This document shows, piece by piece, positions 16,757 through 25,956 of a stretch of DNA of 64,000 bases. The notes beneath the pieces are model-generated. The model made no database searches. It had not been told where the DNA came from and worked only from the letters and a program-made list of their open reading frames with translations. Position 1 is the stretch's first letter. Every line of letters starts with the position of its first letter. Origin of the DNA: JAAFIP01 sp031367325 (lineage in GTDB: Bacteria > Pseudomonadota > Gammaproteobacteria > Burkholderiales > Burkholderiaceae_C); the NCBI GenBank assembly GCA_031367325.1, contig JANLPQ010000053.1, forward strand, positions 1-64,000, read 5' to 3'. A program made the translations under genes and the position numbers.

Positions 16757-16968
16757 AAATACCGAAATACCGGACGCGAAGGGCGCTAAGGTTGCGCGAA
16801 GGACGCGAAAAAGAAAATACAAAAATGAAACCAAAATATTTCTTGAAATTAATACGCTTTTAATTTCTATACCTAAGTGTTTTCTTGCGTTTTCATAATA
16901 TTGTTTGGTATTCCTTTCGCGTTCTTCGCGCAATCTTAGCGCCCTTAGCGTCCGGTATTTCAGTATTT
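16757..16968. repeat. Long inverted-repeat element (CGCGAAGGGCGCTAAGG family), copy 1
   Basis: The arms at about 16757-16817 and 16908-16968 are about 90% complementary over 58-60 bp; both contain ATACCGGACGCNAAGGGCGC and GCGCGAAGNACGCGAAA. About 90 bp of AT-rich DNA separates them. It occupies the 320-bp gap between ccsB and msrP. A second copy is at 40025-40194. No reading frame is present. Confidence 0.88.
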
Positions 16969-17057
16969 AGTCTATGAATCCCAAAAGCATTAGCCAACGT
17001 ACTACTGTAAGAAAAGTCATTGCCGCGAAGACAAACCATCAAATTAGGAGTTAGTCC

Positions 17058-18050
17058 ATGTTGATTCAAACGTTTAAAGACGGCTTTAACCACCGTATTC
17101 CCAGCGAGATTACACCGCACGCTGCCTACCAAGGCCGTCGGGACATGCTGAAAATGTTGGCTACCGGAGCGGCCGGAGCTACCCTGGCTGGTTGGGCCGC
17201 GCGCGATGCACGGGCCATGGGCGGCGGCAAGCTACCAGCACTGGTGGGCGCTAAATCGGCGGTAGCAGGCGCGGTGACGATGGAGAAAATCACCGACTAC
17301 AAAGATGCATCTACCTACAACAACTACTACGAATTTGGCACTGACAAGTCTGACCCTGCCAAATACGCTGGCACATTGCAAACCAAGCCATGGTCGGTAG
17401 AGATCGAAGGGCTGGTCAAAAAACCTGCTAAATACACGCTAGAAGATTTGATCAAACTTAGCGCGCAAGAAGAGCGTATCTACCGCCTGCGTTGCGTGGA
17501 AGGTTGGTCCATGGTGATTCCTTGGGTGGGTTATTCGCTGAGTGAGCTGATCAAAAAAGTTGAGCCTTTGGGCACCGCTAAATATGTAGAGTTCTATACC
17601 CAGGCTGACAAAGCCACCATGCCGGGCCTGAGTGGGCGGTCGCTTGACTGGCCTTACATGGAGGCCTTGCGCATGGACGAGGCGATGAATCCATTGGCGC
17701 TGCTGACCTTTGGTATGTATGGCGAGGTGTTACCCAACCAAAGCGGCGCGCCGGTGCGCATGGTAGTGCCTTGGAAATATGGTTTTAAGAGCGGTAAGTC
17801 GATTGTCAAGATTCGCTTCACCGACAAAGAACCTAAAACCGCGTGGAACAAAGCGGCAGCTAACGAGTATGGTTTTTTCAGCAATGTAAACCCGAATGTG
17901 GATCACCCACGCTGGAGCCAAGCCACTGAGCGCCGCATTGGCGAAGAGGGCGGTGTGTTTGCCAAAAAGCGCAAGACCTTGATGTTTAACGGCTACGAAG
18001 CGCAGGTGGCTTCTTTGTACGCTGGCATGGATTTAAAGAAGTTTTTCTAA
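17058..18050 (+). CDS. msrP: Protein-methionine-sulfoxide reductase catalytic subunit MsrP
   Basis: This is a 330-residue periplasmic molybdopterin enzyme (YedY family) that reduces methionine sulfoxide in envelope proteins. A Tat-type leader is present (GRRDMLKMLATGAAGATLAG, residues 26-45). The molybdenum ligand is Cys146 in YRLRCVEGWSMVIPW. The family motifs VRMVVPWKYGFKSGKSI and WNKAAANEYGFFSNVNP are intact. The start at 17058 is preceded by AGGAGTTAGTCC, a strong ribosome binding site. MsrQ, its haem-containing electron donor, starts 3 bp after the stop. Confidence 0.95.
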   Translation: MLIQTFKDGFNHRIPSEITPHAAYQGRRDMLKMLATGAAGATLAGWAARDARAMGGGKLPALVGAKSAVAGAVTMEKITDYKDASTYNNYYEFGTDKSDPAKYAGTLQTKPWSVEIEGLVKKPAKYTLEDLIKLSAQEERIYRLRCVEGWSMVIPWVGYSLSELIKKVEPLGTAKYVEFYTQADKATMPGLSGRSLDWPYMEALRMDEAMNPLALLTFGMYGEVLPNQSGAPVRMVVPWKYGFKSGKSIVKIRFTDKEPKTAWNKAAANEYGFFSNVNPNVDHPRWSQATERRIGEEGGVFAKKRKTLMFNGYEAQVASLYAGMDLKKFF

Positions 18051-18053
18051 AAT

Positions 18054-18713
18054 ATGGCTGCTGCCTTATCTGCACCCGCACCGTTGGCGTGGCTGCGTCC
18101 ACTGCTGTTGCGGCCTGCCGCTAAGGTAGTGCTGTTTGCACTGGCCATGCTGCCTTTTGCATGGCTGCTGTACGGCGCTATTACCAATAACCTAGGCGCT
18201 AATCCTACCGAATATTTAACCCGCGGTACAGGTGACTGGACGTTGCGGTTTTTGTGTTTAACACTGGCAGTGACACCCTTGCGTACCATCACTTCTACGC
18301 CCCAGTTGGCGAGGTTTCGGCGCATGCTAGGGCTGTTTGTATATTTCTATGCCGTGCTGCACTTGCTGTGCTACGTGTGGTTTGACATGGAATTTAACCT
18401 TGCCGATATCCTTAACGACATCCCCAAGCGCACATTTATTTTGGTAGGTTTCGCGGCGTTTTTGTTGTTGACGCCTATGGCTGCCACCTCGTTTAACCGC
18501 GCCATCAAAGCCATGGGTGCCAAGCGCTGGCAGATGCTGCACAAGGTAATCTATGCTATTGCGATGCTAGCGATTTTGCACTTTTTCTGGATGCGCGCTG
18601 GTAAAAATAATTTTACCGAAGTGTTTGTTTATGCCGCTATTTTGTCAACCTTGCTGGGTTGGAGGGTGCTGCAGTACTTTAAAAAGAGGGCTTTGAAAAA
18701 GCTTGGCGCATAA
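18054..18713 (+). CDS. msrQ: Haem-binding membrane subunit MsrQ
   Basis: This is a 219-residue inner-membrane b-type cytochrome of the ferric-reductase-like family that passes quinol electrons to MsrP. About six helices are visible. Conserved features include the TGxWALRFL-like TGDWTLRFLCLTLAVTPLR and histidines in YAVLHLLCYV, MLHKVIYAIAMLAILHFF. The ATG at 18054 follows the msrP stop by 3 bp, so the two are one operon. Confidence 0.94.
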   Translation: MAAALSAPAPLAWLRPLLLRPAAKVVLFALAMLPFAWLLYGAITNNLGANPTEYLTRGTGDWTLRFLCLTLAVTPLRTITSTPQLARFRRMLGLFVYFYAVLHLLCYVWFDMEFNLADILNDIPKRTFILVGFAAFLLLTPMAATSFNRAIKAMGAKRWQMLHKVIYAIAMLAILHFFWMRAGKNNFTEVFVYAAILSTLLGWRVLQYFKKRALKKLGA

Positions 18714-18764
18714 CCTGGGGCACAGCCCGTTGATCAATACGGTGCACACAAATTAAATTTGAAG

Positions 18765-18822
18765 CGTTTTAGTGCTTTCAGGCCGTAGAACCTGCTCAAG
18801 CAGCTATGTAAATAATAGCATT
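18765..18822 (-). repeat. Dispersed AGCTGCTTGAGCAG repeat
   Basis: The core CTGCTCAAGCAGCTAT (18792-18807) is on the minus strand and has the alternative tail GGTTCTACGGCCTGAAAGC. It lies between msrQ and lysA, which converge on it. Confidence 0.88.
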
Positions 18823-18832
18823 CTTGCTACTG

Positions 18833-20104
18833 TCACAGCATTACTTCGTGGCGCATTTGGTCTGCTACCGACTCACGCTGGCGTATGACATGGGCGATAT
18901 CACCGTCAATCAGTATCTCAGCCGCACGGCCACGGGTGTTGTAGTTGCTGGCCATCGACATGCAGTAGGCACCGGCTGACAGCACGGCCAGCAAGTCGCC
19001 TTGTTGTACATGCAGGTCGCGGTCATGGCCAATCCAGTCGCCGCTTTCGCACACAGGGCCTACCACTTGGTAGCATGTAGCTGGCCCCTCGCGTGGGGCC
19101 ACGGGCACAATGCCGTGGTGCGCTTGGTACAAAGCAGGGCGCGGCAGGTCGTTCATGGCCGCATCCACAATACAAAAATTCTTTTGCTCGCCGGGTTTCA
19201 AATACAGCACTTCGGTGATACACACGCCTGCGTTGCCTACTAAAGAACGGCCAGGCTCAATCATGAGTTTTTTGTCGCCATAGCCGCGCGCGTCTATTTT
19301 GGCAAGTAGTTGCTTCCACAAAGCGTCGGCGGTGGGTGGTGTATCGCCACTGTAGTTAATACCCAAGCCGCCGCCAAAGTCGATATGTGCAATGGGTACA
19401 CCCGCAGCCTCAATGGCCTGCACCAAATCTAGCACCCGGTCCATCGCATCAAGATAAGGCTCTATTGTGGTGATTTGCGAGCCGATGTGGCAGTCGATAC
19501 CGACCACTTTGAGGCCTTTAAGTGATGCCGCGTGCAAATATACCGGCACGGTGCGTTCATGCGCGATGCCAAATTTATTGCCTTTAAGTCCGGTAGAAAT
19601 ATAGGGGTGCGTCTTGGCGTCGACATTCGGATTGACGCGAATGCTGACGGGCGCTATTTTGCCTACTGACAATGCGACTTCACTCAATACGTCTAGCTCC
19701 GCCTCACTTTCCACATTAAAGCAGGCAATGCCAGTGTCTAGGGCTTGCAGCATCTCGCGGCGCGTTTTACCAACGCCTGAGAAAATTATTTTTGCGGGTT
19801 CGGCGCCGGCTTTAAGCACCCGTTCAAGCTCGCCGCCGGAGACAATGTCAAAACCGCACCCCGCCCGGGCAAAAAGCTGGATCACCGCCAGCGACGAATT
19901 CGCCTTCATACCGTAGCAAATGAGCGCATTGCGACCAGCAAACCCGCGCTGGTAAGCCGCCAGTGCAGCTAGCATGGACGCTTTGGAGTACACAAACAAA
20001 GGTGTGCCATGCGCTTGTACTAAGGGTGCAATAGCGCAACTCTCAACATGCAGCTGTTGATTTTGGTAGTGGACAAATGGGTGTCCAGGCAAGATGGTGT
20101 TCAT
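18833..20104 (-). CDS. lysA: Diaminopimelate decarboxylase
   Basis: This is a 423-residue PLP enzyme that makes L-lysine from meso-diaminopimelate. The PLP lysine is Lys67 (CYGMKANSS). Other family marks are the Gly-rich phosphate loop HIDFGGGLGINY, MIEPGRSLVGNAG and the C-terminal CESGDWIGHDRDL with the catalytic Cys contributed across the dimer. It is preceded on the same strand, 23 bp away, by a LptM-like lipoprotein gene, a common pairing in proteobacteria. The ATG at 20104 is the only start that fits. Confidence 0.95.
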   Translation of the reverse strand: MNTILPGHPFVHYQNQQLHVESCAIAPLVQAHGTPLFVYSKASMLAALAAYQRGFAGRNALICYGMKANSSLAVIQLFARAGCGFDIVSGGELERVLKAGAEPAKIIFSGVGKTRREMLQALDTGIACFNVESEAELDVLSEVALSVGKIAPVSIRVNPNVDAKTHPYISTGLKGNKFGIAHERTVPVYLHAASLKGLKVVGIDCHIGSQITTIEPYLDAMDRVLDLVQAIEAAGVPIAHIDFGGGLGINYSGDTPPTADALWKQLLAKIDARGYGDKKLMIEPGRSLVGNAGVCITEVLYLKPGEQKNFCIVDAAMNDLPRPALYQAHHGIVPVAPREGPATCYQVVGPVCESGDWIGHDRDLHVQQGDLLAVLSAGAYCMSMASNYNTRGRAAEILIDGDIAHVIRQRESVADQMRHEVML

Positions 20105-20127
20105 AAATGGCAGAGAAAGTGAGATGT

Positions 20128-20424
20128 TCAGCGGGTAGCCGAAATGGGCGAGGTGGGCGGCACAACTACTGGTGCTGTAACGGAAGTTGCGCTAGGTACA
20201 GATGGGTTAGACACAGGCGCTGTAGCTGCGTCGCCTGATGGCAACAAGGTTTGCGGCAGGGTGGCGCGGTTACGTGCTGCGGCTTCGGTAGGCAAATACA
20301 AACCGCCCCTTTGGCCGCAGGCCGACACTAGCATGGCGCATACCACTACCCCAGCAGCGGCTACACAGCCCCGGCGGTTCACGGGGTAGCACCGCGCGCC
20401 TACAATAATGTTTTTAAATCCCAT
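20128..20424 (-). CDS. lptM: LptM-like small outer-membrane lipoprotein
   Basis: This 98-residue lipoprotein has lipobox LVSAC (Cys36) followed directly by GQRGGLYLP, the signature of the LptM/YifL family, which helps LptD mature in the LPS export machine. The rest is a long Ala/Pro/Thr/Val-rich tail. The signal peptide has an extended positively charged start (RCYPVNRRG). The ATG at 20424 was chosen because the frame upstream overlaps cyaY. Only 22 bp separate this start from the divergent cyaY start. The family role is known from E. coli; applying it here is inference. Confidence 0.82.
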   Translation of the reverse strand: MGFKNIIVGARCYPVNRRGCVAAAGVVVCAMLVSACGQRGGLYLPTEAAARNRATLPQTLLPSGDAATAPVSNPSVPSATSVTAPVVVPPTSPISATR

Positions 20425-20446
20425 ACCTAGATTGTATTGTGCTGTC

Positions 20447-20773
20447 ATGACTGATTTGGAATACGCTGACCTTGCCGAGGCCTTGTTGCGCGCCGTAGAA
20501 ACCCACTGTGACCGTATTAACGATGACACTGAAGCCGATATTGACAACCAACGCGTGGGCAGCATGGTGACACTGACCTTTAGCAACCACAGCCAAATCA
20601 TCATTAATCTACAGAAACCTCTGCAAGAAGTTTGGATGGCGGCACGCGCAGGCGGCTTTCACTACAAATTTGACGGCGCTTGGCACAACACCCGTGACAA
20701 GTCAGAGTTTTTTATGGATTTAAGCCAATACGCCAGTGAGCAGTCGGGGCTGGCTTTGAAATTTGGCAATTAA
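20447..20773 (+). CDS. cyaY: Frataxin-like iron donor CyaY
   Basis: This is a 108-residue bacterial frataxin. It starts MTDLEYADLAEALLRAVE with the acidic helix 1, followed by VGSMVTLTFSNHSQIIINLQ and the Trp in PLQEVWMAARAGGFHY. It binds iron and modulates Fe-S cluster assembly by IscS/IscU. The ATG at 20447 is favoured over an upstream TTG-like extension because the family starts here. Its upstream DNA is shared with lptM, so its promoter must lie at least partly inside the lptM coding region. Confidence 0.93.
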   Translation: MTDLEYADLAEALLRAVETHCDRINDDTEADIDNQRVGSMVTLTFSNHSQIIINLQKPLQEVWMAARAGGFHYKFDGAWHNTRDKSEFFMDLSQYASEQSGLALKFGN

Positions 20774-20794
20774 AGCACCCTGGCTCACCAGCAG

Positions 20795-23188
20795 CTAACC
20801 CTTGAACAAGTCCAGAATACTTTTCTTTTCTTCTTCAGGCGCAGGCGCACTCGGGTCAGGGTCAACGGTAGACGGAGCGTGCCTGTCTTCCAGGCCCAAG
20901 CTTCGCACTCCAGCGCCTCTGGAAAATTCTTCGTAATACCATTCACCCGCTAAATTGAGCAGACCCTCTGGAGCCGTAGGCTCAAAGACCTTGACGCCCT
21001 TTAAGGCAGTTTCCATGTAGGTAATCCATACGGGCAAGCTCAACCCGCCGCCAGTTTCTTTATCGCCCAGTTTGCGTGGCGTGTCATAGCCTATCCACGA
21101 TACTGCAGCCACCGTTTGCTGATAACCCGCAAACCAGGCGTCGATAGAGTCGTTAGTAGTACCCGTTTTACCGTAAATATCATTACGTTTTAAAGCGATG
21201 TGCGCCTTAGCAGCAGTACCAGTTTTAGTCACTTCTTGCAGCAAGCTAGTCATCACAAAAGCGTTGCGCGCATCAATACTGCGCATCGACTCGTTAAGTG
21301 GCTGGGGCTTGAAGTCAAGCAAAACTTTGCCTCTTTGGTCGGTAATTTTGGACACCATCCACGGATTAACGCGATAGCCTCCGTTGGCAAACACAGAATA
21401 GGCTGTAGCCATCTGCATGGGTGTGACTGAACCAGCACCCAGAGCCATGGTGAGGTAAGCAGGGTGTTTTTCGGCATCAAAACCAAAATGCGTGAGCCAT
21501 TCTTGCGCAGTTTGTGTACCTACAGACTGCAGGATGCGGATAGAAACCATGTTTTTAGATTTAGCTAAACCGCGGCGCATCGACATAGGGCCTTCAAACG
21601 TACCGTCGTAGTTTTTGGGTTCCCAAGGTTGGCCGCCAGTGACGCCTGCGTCGAAAAACAGCGGTGCATCATTGATCACGGTGGCAGGACCTATGCCTTT
21701 TTCTAATGCAGCCGAGTAAATAAAAGGCTTAAAGCTAGAACCTGGTTGTCGCCACGCTTGGGTAACATGGTTAAATTTATTTTTGCCGTAGTCAAACCCA
21801 CCTACTAATGCACGCACTGCGCCATCGCGCGGGTCTACGGCCACAAAAGCACCTTCTACTTCGGGCAGTTGCGTCATCTCCCAAGTACCTTTTAGCGTTT
21901 TGACCACGCGAATCACTGCGCCACGTCGAATTTTTAATGTAGGAGCCGCTTTGTCTGACAGCCCAGACTGCGCAGGTCGTAGACCATCACCTACAATTTC
22001 GACGGTCTCGCTATTTTGGCGTCGTGCGGTTATTTTGCGTGCATTAACTTCTAAGACAACGGCTGACATCAGGTCGTCGTTATCAGGAAATTCAGCCAAT
22101 GTCTCGTCCACTAATTCTTCTGCCTCACGCGTATCTGTGGGCAGATCAATAAATTTCTCAGGTCCGCGGTAAGGTTGGCGGCGCTCAAAATCCATAATGC
22201 CTTTGCGCAGCGCCCGGTAGGCAGCTTGCTGCTCGCTGGCGCGCAAGGTGGTGTAGACGTTCAGGCCTCGGGTGTAGGCCTCCTCTCCGTATTGGCTGTA
22301 GATCAGCTGGCGCACTGTTTCGGCCACAAATTCGGCATGCACGCGTGTGACATCGGGCACAGTTTTTAATTTAATGTCCTCTTCTTTGGCCGTTGCGGCT
22401 TGTGCAGCAGTGATAAAGCCGTTTTCTAACATGCGTTCAATAATGTACTGCTGACGTATGCGCGCCCGTGGCAAATTGACCAAAGGATTGAAAGCAGATG
22501 GAGCTTTTGGCAAGCCAGCCAGCATGGCAGCCTGCGCAATGGTGATATCTTTAAGAGGCTTGCCAAAATAAGCATCACTGGCAGCAGAGAAGCCATACGC
22601 ACGATTACCCAAGAAAATCTGGTTCATGTAGATTTCCAGAATCTGGTCTTTAGTCAACATGTGTTCTAGCTTGAAAGTCAGCAAAGTCTCATAAATTTTG
22701 CGCATATAGTTTTTGTCAGATGATAAATACACGTTTTTAGCCACCTGCATGGTGATAGTTGAGCCGCCTTGGCTTTTAGCGTTTCTTAAGTTAGCCAGCG
22801 CCGCACGGGCAAACGCCTTGTATGAAATACCGCCATGCTGAAAGAAGTCTGCGTCTTCAATGGCTAGCAAGGCATCAATCATCACCTTGGGGATATCTTT
22901 GACAGGCGTCATGTTGCGCCGCTCCTCGCCATACTCGCCCAACAAGGCACCATCGGCAGAATAAATACGCAATGGCAATTTAGGCCGGTAGTCGGACAAA
23001 TCAGAAATATCTGGCAAGTTGGGGTAGGCCACGGCCAAGGCAGTGGCTATCACCATCAACAGAGCCACCACAGCGGCCACGCCCACCGCAGCCAACCCCA
23101 TTAAAAGCTTCATCAGCAGGCGCGCCCAGCTGCTCGCATCACGTGGCAGTTCAAATGAAGTAGTAGCTTTGGAATCGGTGTTGGACAT
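20795..23188 (-). CDS. mrcA: Penicillin-binding protein 1A
   Basis: This is a 797-residue bifunctional class A PBP. The N-terminal membrane anchor is near residues 25-50. The glycosyltransferase domain has EDADFFQHGG, GGSTITMQVAKN and MNQIFLGNRAYG. An OB-like insert follows, then the transpeptidase with SxxK in GSSFKPFIYS, SKNMVS and KTGTTND. It polymerises and crosslinks peptidoglycan in the periplasm. The C-terminus ends in an acidic/Lys tail. The ATG at 23188 was preferred to an in-frame TTG at 23233. It is divergent from pilM, the classical mrcA/pilMNOPQ arrangement. Confidence 0.95.
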   Translation of the reverse strand: MSNTDSKATTSFELPRDASSWARLLMKLLMGLAAVGVAAVVALLMVIATALAVAYPNLPDISDLSDYRPKLPLRIYSADGALLGEYGEERRNMTPVKDIPKVMIDALLAIEDADFFQHGGISYKAFARAALANLRNAKSQGGSTITMQVAKNVYLSSDKNYMRKIYETLLTFKLEHMLTKDQILEIYMNQIFLGNRAYGFSAASDAYFGKPLKDITIAQAAMLAGLPKAPSAFNPLVNLPRARIRQQYIIERMLENGFITAAQAATAKEEDIKLKTVPDVTRVHAEFVAETVRQLIYSQYGEEAYTRGLNVYTTLRASEQQAAYRALRKGIMDFERRQPYRGPEKFIDLPTDTREAEELVDETLAEFPDNDDLMSAVVLEVNARKITARRQNSETVEIVGDGLRPAQSGLSDKAAPTLKIRRGAVIRVVKTLKGTWEMTQLPEVEGAFVAVDPRDGAVRALVGGFDYGKNKFNHVTQAWRQPGSSFKPFIYSAALEKGIGPATVINDAPLFFDAGVTGGQPWEPKNYDGTFEGPMSMRRGLAKSKNMVSIRILQSVGTQTAQEWLTHFGFDAEKHPAYLTMALGAGSVTPMQMATAYSVFANGGYRVNPWMVSKITDQRGKVLLDFKPQPLNESMRSIDARNAFVMTSLLQEVTKTGTAAKAHIALKRNDIYGKTGTTNDSIDAWFAGYQQTVAAVSWIGYDTPRKLGDKETGGGLSLPVWITYMETALKGVKVFEPTAPEGLLNLAGEWYYEEFSRGAGVRSLGLEDRHAPSTVDPDPSAPAPEEEKKSILDLFKG

Positions 23189-23527
23189 AAATGATGTAGC
23201 GCGAGCGCTGGTGCTGTGTGCATGAGCGCACAAAAGCTATGACCCATTATAGAAAGTGCGCAACGTTTGCCTAATCAGCGAAAGGCGTTGAATGTCGCAG
23301 CTTAACAACAATACTAAAGACTCATCATCGTCACCAAATGGTAGAAAGTGTGTAAGCAATTGAACGCTTACAAAACGTGGGATTTTGACAACGCTGGCAC
23401 ACGCGTAAAACAGGAAAAGTCTTTGCAGTTCAACATGCTTACTGATAGCATTGAAGTACTTTCTTAAGTTTAGACGCACAATTTTTCAAGCTTTCCTTCA
23501 TAAATATTGACACCAGCGGAGCTCAAT
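23189..23527. promoter_or_regulatory. mrcA / pilM divergent intergenic region
   Basis: These 339 bp separate the two divergent starts and should carry both promoters. I see no repeat, RNA or credible small gene here. A GGAG at 23518-23521 serves as ribosome binding site for pilM. Confidence 0.5.
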
Positions 23528-24607
23528 TTGATTCCATTCGCATCGCTTTTTAGCAACCAACCAGCTCCGCTGTTTGGGCTAGACATCAGCTCTTCCAGCG
23601 TCAAGCTGGTCGAGTTGAGTCGTGGCAAAGACGGCGCATTGACGTTAGAACGTTGTGCGGTTGAGCAGCTGGAAAAAGGCTGGATTACAGACGGCAACGT
23701 TGAGAAATTCGACGAGGTCGCTGAAGCGGTACGCCGCGTAGTCAAGAAAAGTGGCACCCGCACCAAAAATGTCGCCATGTCGTTGCCAGCATCTTCAGTT
23801 ATTACCAAAAAAATCGTGCTGCCTGGCGGCATGTCCGATGCTGAACTAGAGCTACAAGTTGAATCAGAAGCTAACCAGTACATACCATTTTCGCTGGACG
23901 AAGTAAGCTTAGACTTTTGTGTTGTAGGCCCCAGCAGTGCATCGTCGGGGGATGTTGACGTACTGATTGCCGCATCTCGTAAAGAAAAAGTTCAAGATCG
24001 CCAAGGTTTGGCAGAGGCCGCAGGACTCACCCCAATCGTTTTGGATGTTGAATCTTACGCATCGCGTTTGGCAACCAGTCGGTTGATTGACGCCCTACCT
24101 ACAAAAAGTGCAGACACCATGGTGGCCCTGTTCGAAGTGGGTGCCATGACCACGAGTATGCAAGTCATCCGCAACGACGAAGTGTTATACGAGCGTGACC
24201 AAGCTTTCGGTGGCGCGCAACTAACCCAGTTGATAGTGCGCCAGTACGGGTTCTCTCCCGAAGAAGCCGAAGCTAAAAAGCGCAGCGGTGAGTTACCGGA
24301 AGACTATGAGAGTGGCGTATTACGTCCTTTTGTCGAAAATTTGGCCCAGGAAGTTGGACGCGCGTTACAGTTTTTCTTTACCAGCACCCCGTATAACCGG
24401 GTGGATTTCGTGATGCTGGCGGGCGGGTCATCATCATTGCCTGGTCTGACAGATGCAGTGACTGCGCATACCTCGTTCACCTGCCAACTGATCAATCCTT
24501 TCGAGGGCATGCAAATGGGCTCAGGAGTGCGCGAAAACAAAATGCGCCGTGAAGCACCGTCCTACCTGAGTGCTTGTGGCTTGGCCATGCGGAGGTTCTC
24601 ACAGTGA
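23528..24607 (+). CDS. pilM: Type IV pilus assembly protein PilM
   Basis: This is a 359-residue actin-like cytoplasmic ATPase-fold protein that docks to the PilN N-terminus in the pilus alignment complex. Visible features are GLDISSSSVKLVELSR (phosphate 1), VALFEVGAMTTSMQVI (phosphate 2 region), and the adenosine motif MLAGGSSSLPGL. A TTG at 23528 with GGAG six bases upstream gives the standard MIPFASLFSNQ start; the TTG at 23507 is an alternative. It overlaps pilN by 4 bp (GTGA). Confidence 0.93.
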   Translation: MIPFASLFSNQPAPLFGLDISSSSVKLVELSRGKDGALTLERCAVEQLEKGWITDGNVEKFDEVAEAVRRVVKKSGTRTKNVAMSLPASSVITKKIVLPGGMSDAELELQVESEANQYIPFSLDEVSLDFCVVGPSSASSGDVDVLIAASRKEKVQDRQGLAEAAGLTPIVLDVESYASRLATSRLIDALPTKSADTMVALFEVGAMTTSMQVIRNDEVLYERDQAFGGAQLTQLIVRQYGFSPEEAEAKKRSGELPEDYESGVLRPFVENLAQEVGRALQFFFTSTPYNRVDFVMLAGGSSSLPGLTDAVTAHTSFTCQLINPFEGMQMGSGVRENKMRREAPSYLSACGLAMRRFSQ

Positions 24608-25260
24608 TACTGATTAACCTGTTGCCGCACAGAGAAGCGGCACGTAAACGCAGGAAAGATGCGTTCTACGTATCTTTAGGCGCAGCAGCGCTTTTGGGTG
24701 GTTTGATTTGTGGTGCGATTTTTGTGTGGTACCAAGCGCAAATTTCTAGCCAACAAAGTAAAAACACTTTTTTGCAAGGCCAGATTAAAAACCTAGAACT
24801 GCAAATTAAGGACGTGGCCAACTTGGAATCGGAAATTGCAGCATTGCGTGCGCGCCAATCAGCTGTCGAGAATTTGCAATCTGACCGCAATTTGCCAGTG
24901 CATTTGCTCAACGAAATCGTAGCGCAATTGCCCGACGGTGTGTATATCAACTCCATGAAGCAAGATGGCGTCAATGTAGCGTTTTTGGGTGTAGCGCAGT
25001 CTAACGAGCGAATATCTGAGCTATTAAAAAATTTGGCAAACAACAGCGTATGGCTGAACAAACCTGAACTAGTTGAGATTGTCGCGTCCAGTGTGCAACT
25101 GGCGCCACGCGATGTGCGCAGGGTAGCCAATTTTTCTATACGAGCCAAAATTAACAAACCTACAGACGTAGTAAAAGCGGCTTCAGCAGCTGCATCAGCT
25201 GCTGAATCTGGCGTCTCTGCGCCTGTGGCACCAGCGTCTGCTGCGGCAAAGAAAGCGTAA
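24604..25260 (+). CDS. pilN: Type IV pilus assembly protein PilN
   Basis: This is a 218-residue bitopic inner-membrane protein. It begins with the PilM-binding motif INLLPHREAARKRRK, followed by one helix (near 20-42), a coiled coil (about 45-85) and a ferredoxin-like periplasmic domain (PDGVYINSMKQDG, VAFLGVAQSNERISELLK). It ends in an Ala-rich tail. The GTG start at 24604 overlaps the pilM stop; it gives the conserved N-terminus, so it is preferred to the ATG at 24574. Confidence 0.93.
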   Translation: MILINLLPHREAARKRRKDAFYVSLGAAALLGGLICGAIFVWYQAQISSQQSKNTFLQGQIKNLELQIKDVANLESEIAALRARQSAVENLQSDRNLPVHLLNEIVAQLPDGVYINSMKQDGVNVAFLGVAQSNERISELLKNLANNSVWLNKPELVEIVASSVQLAPRDVRRVANFSIRAKINKPTDVVKAASAAASAAESGVSAPVAPASAAAKKA

Positions 25261-25269
25261 GGCACTACT

Positions 25270-25956
25270 ATGGCTAAAACCGCTTCTAAAAAGACAAATA
25301 TCGATGTAGCTGCAATGGCTGATCGAGTCACTTCACAGTTTCGTGGCCTTAACACCAGAGACCCTTCCAGCTGGCCTGCCATACCTAAGTATGCATTATG
25401 CGCCGCTGTAACTGCCTTAGTCGTAGTAGCTTTATGGTTTGCTTGGCTTAAAAATTCAGACGAAGAGCTTATTGTTGAGCAGGGCAAAGAACAAGCGCTT
25501 CGAGAAGACTATAAGAGAAAATTAGTTAAGGCTGTAAACCTTGACGCACTAAAGAAACAGCGTGAGCAAGTAGAGCAGTATGTTACCCAGCTAGAAAAGC
25601 AATTGCCCAGTAAAGCGGAGATGGATGCACTGTTGTCTGACATCAACCGTGCTGGGCAAGGCGTGGGCTTGCTATTTGAGTCATTCAAGCCAGGCGCTGT
25701 CAGCGTTAAAGAATACTATGCTGAGCAACCTATTGCCTTGCGCGTTACAGGCAAGTACCATGACATGGGTGCATTCGCAGCAGATATTGCAAACCTCTCA
25801 CGTATCGTAACCTTGAATAATTTGACTGTGGTGCCTGGCAAAGATGGATTGCTCGGTATGGAGGCCACGGCCAGAACTTACCGTTACTTGGACAAAGAAG
25901 AAGTAGCTGCTCAACGCACACCGGCGTCAGGCGCAAAGTCTGGAGCCAAGCCATGA
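25270..25956 (+). CDS. pilO: Type IV pilus assembly protein PilO
   Basis: This is a 228-residue bitopic inner-membrane protein that dimerises with PilN. A cytoplasmic tail of about 45 residues precedes one helix (near 45-62, CAAVTALVVVALWFAWL). A coiled coil (about 70-120) and a periplasmic ferredoxin-like domain with LPVTGKYHDMG-like ALRVTGKYHDMGAFAADIANL follow. It lies 9 bp after pilN and overlaps pilP by 4 bp, so the operon is translationally coupled. Confidence 0.93.
   Translation: MAKTASKKTNIDVAAMADRVTSQFRGLNTRDPSSWPAIPKYALCAAVTALVVVALWFAWLKNSDEELIVEQGKEQALREDYKRKLVKAVNLDALKKQREQVEQYVTQLEKQLPSKAEMDALLSDINRAGQGVGLLFESFKPGAVSVKEYYAEQPIALRVTGKYHDMGAFAADIANLSRIVTLNNLTVVPGKDGLLGMEATARTYRYLDKEEVAAQRTPASGAKSGAKP

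Noticed and set aside
24666..25487. 273-codon minus-strand ORF opposite pilN/pilO
   Set aside because: It is antisense to two coupled pilus genes with clear family motifs; no start signal.
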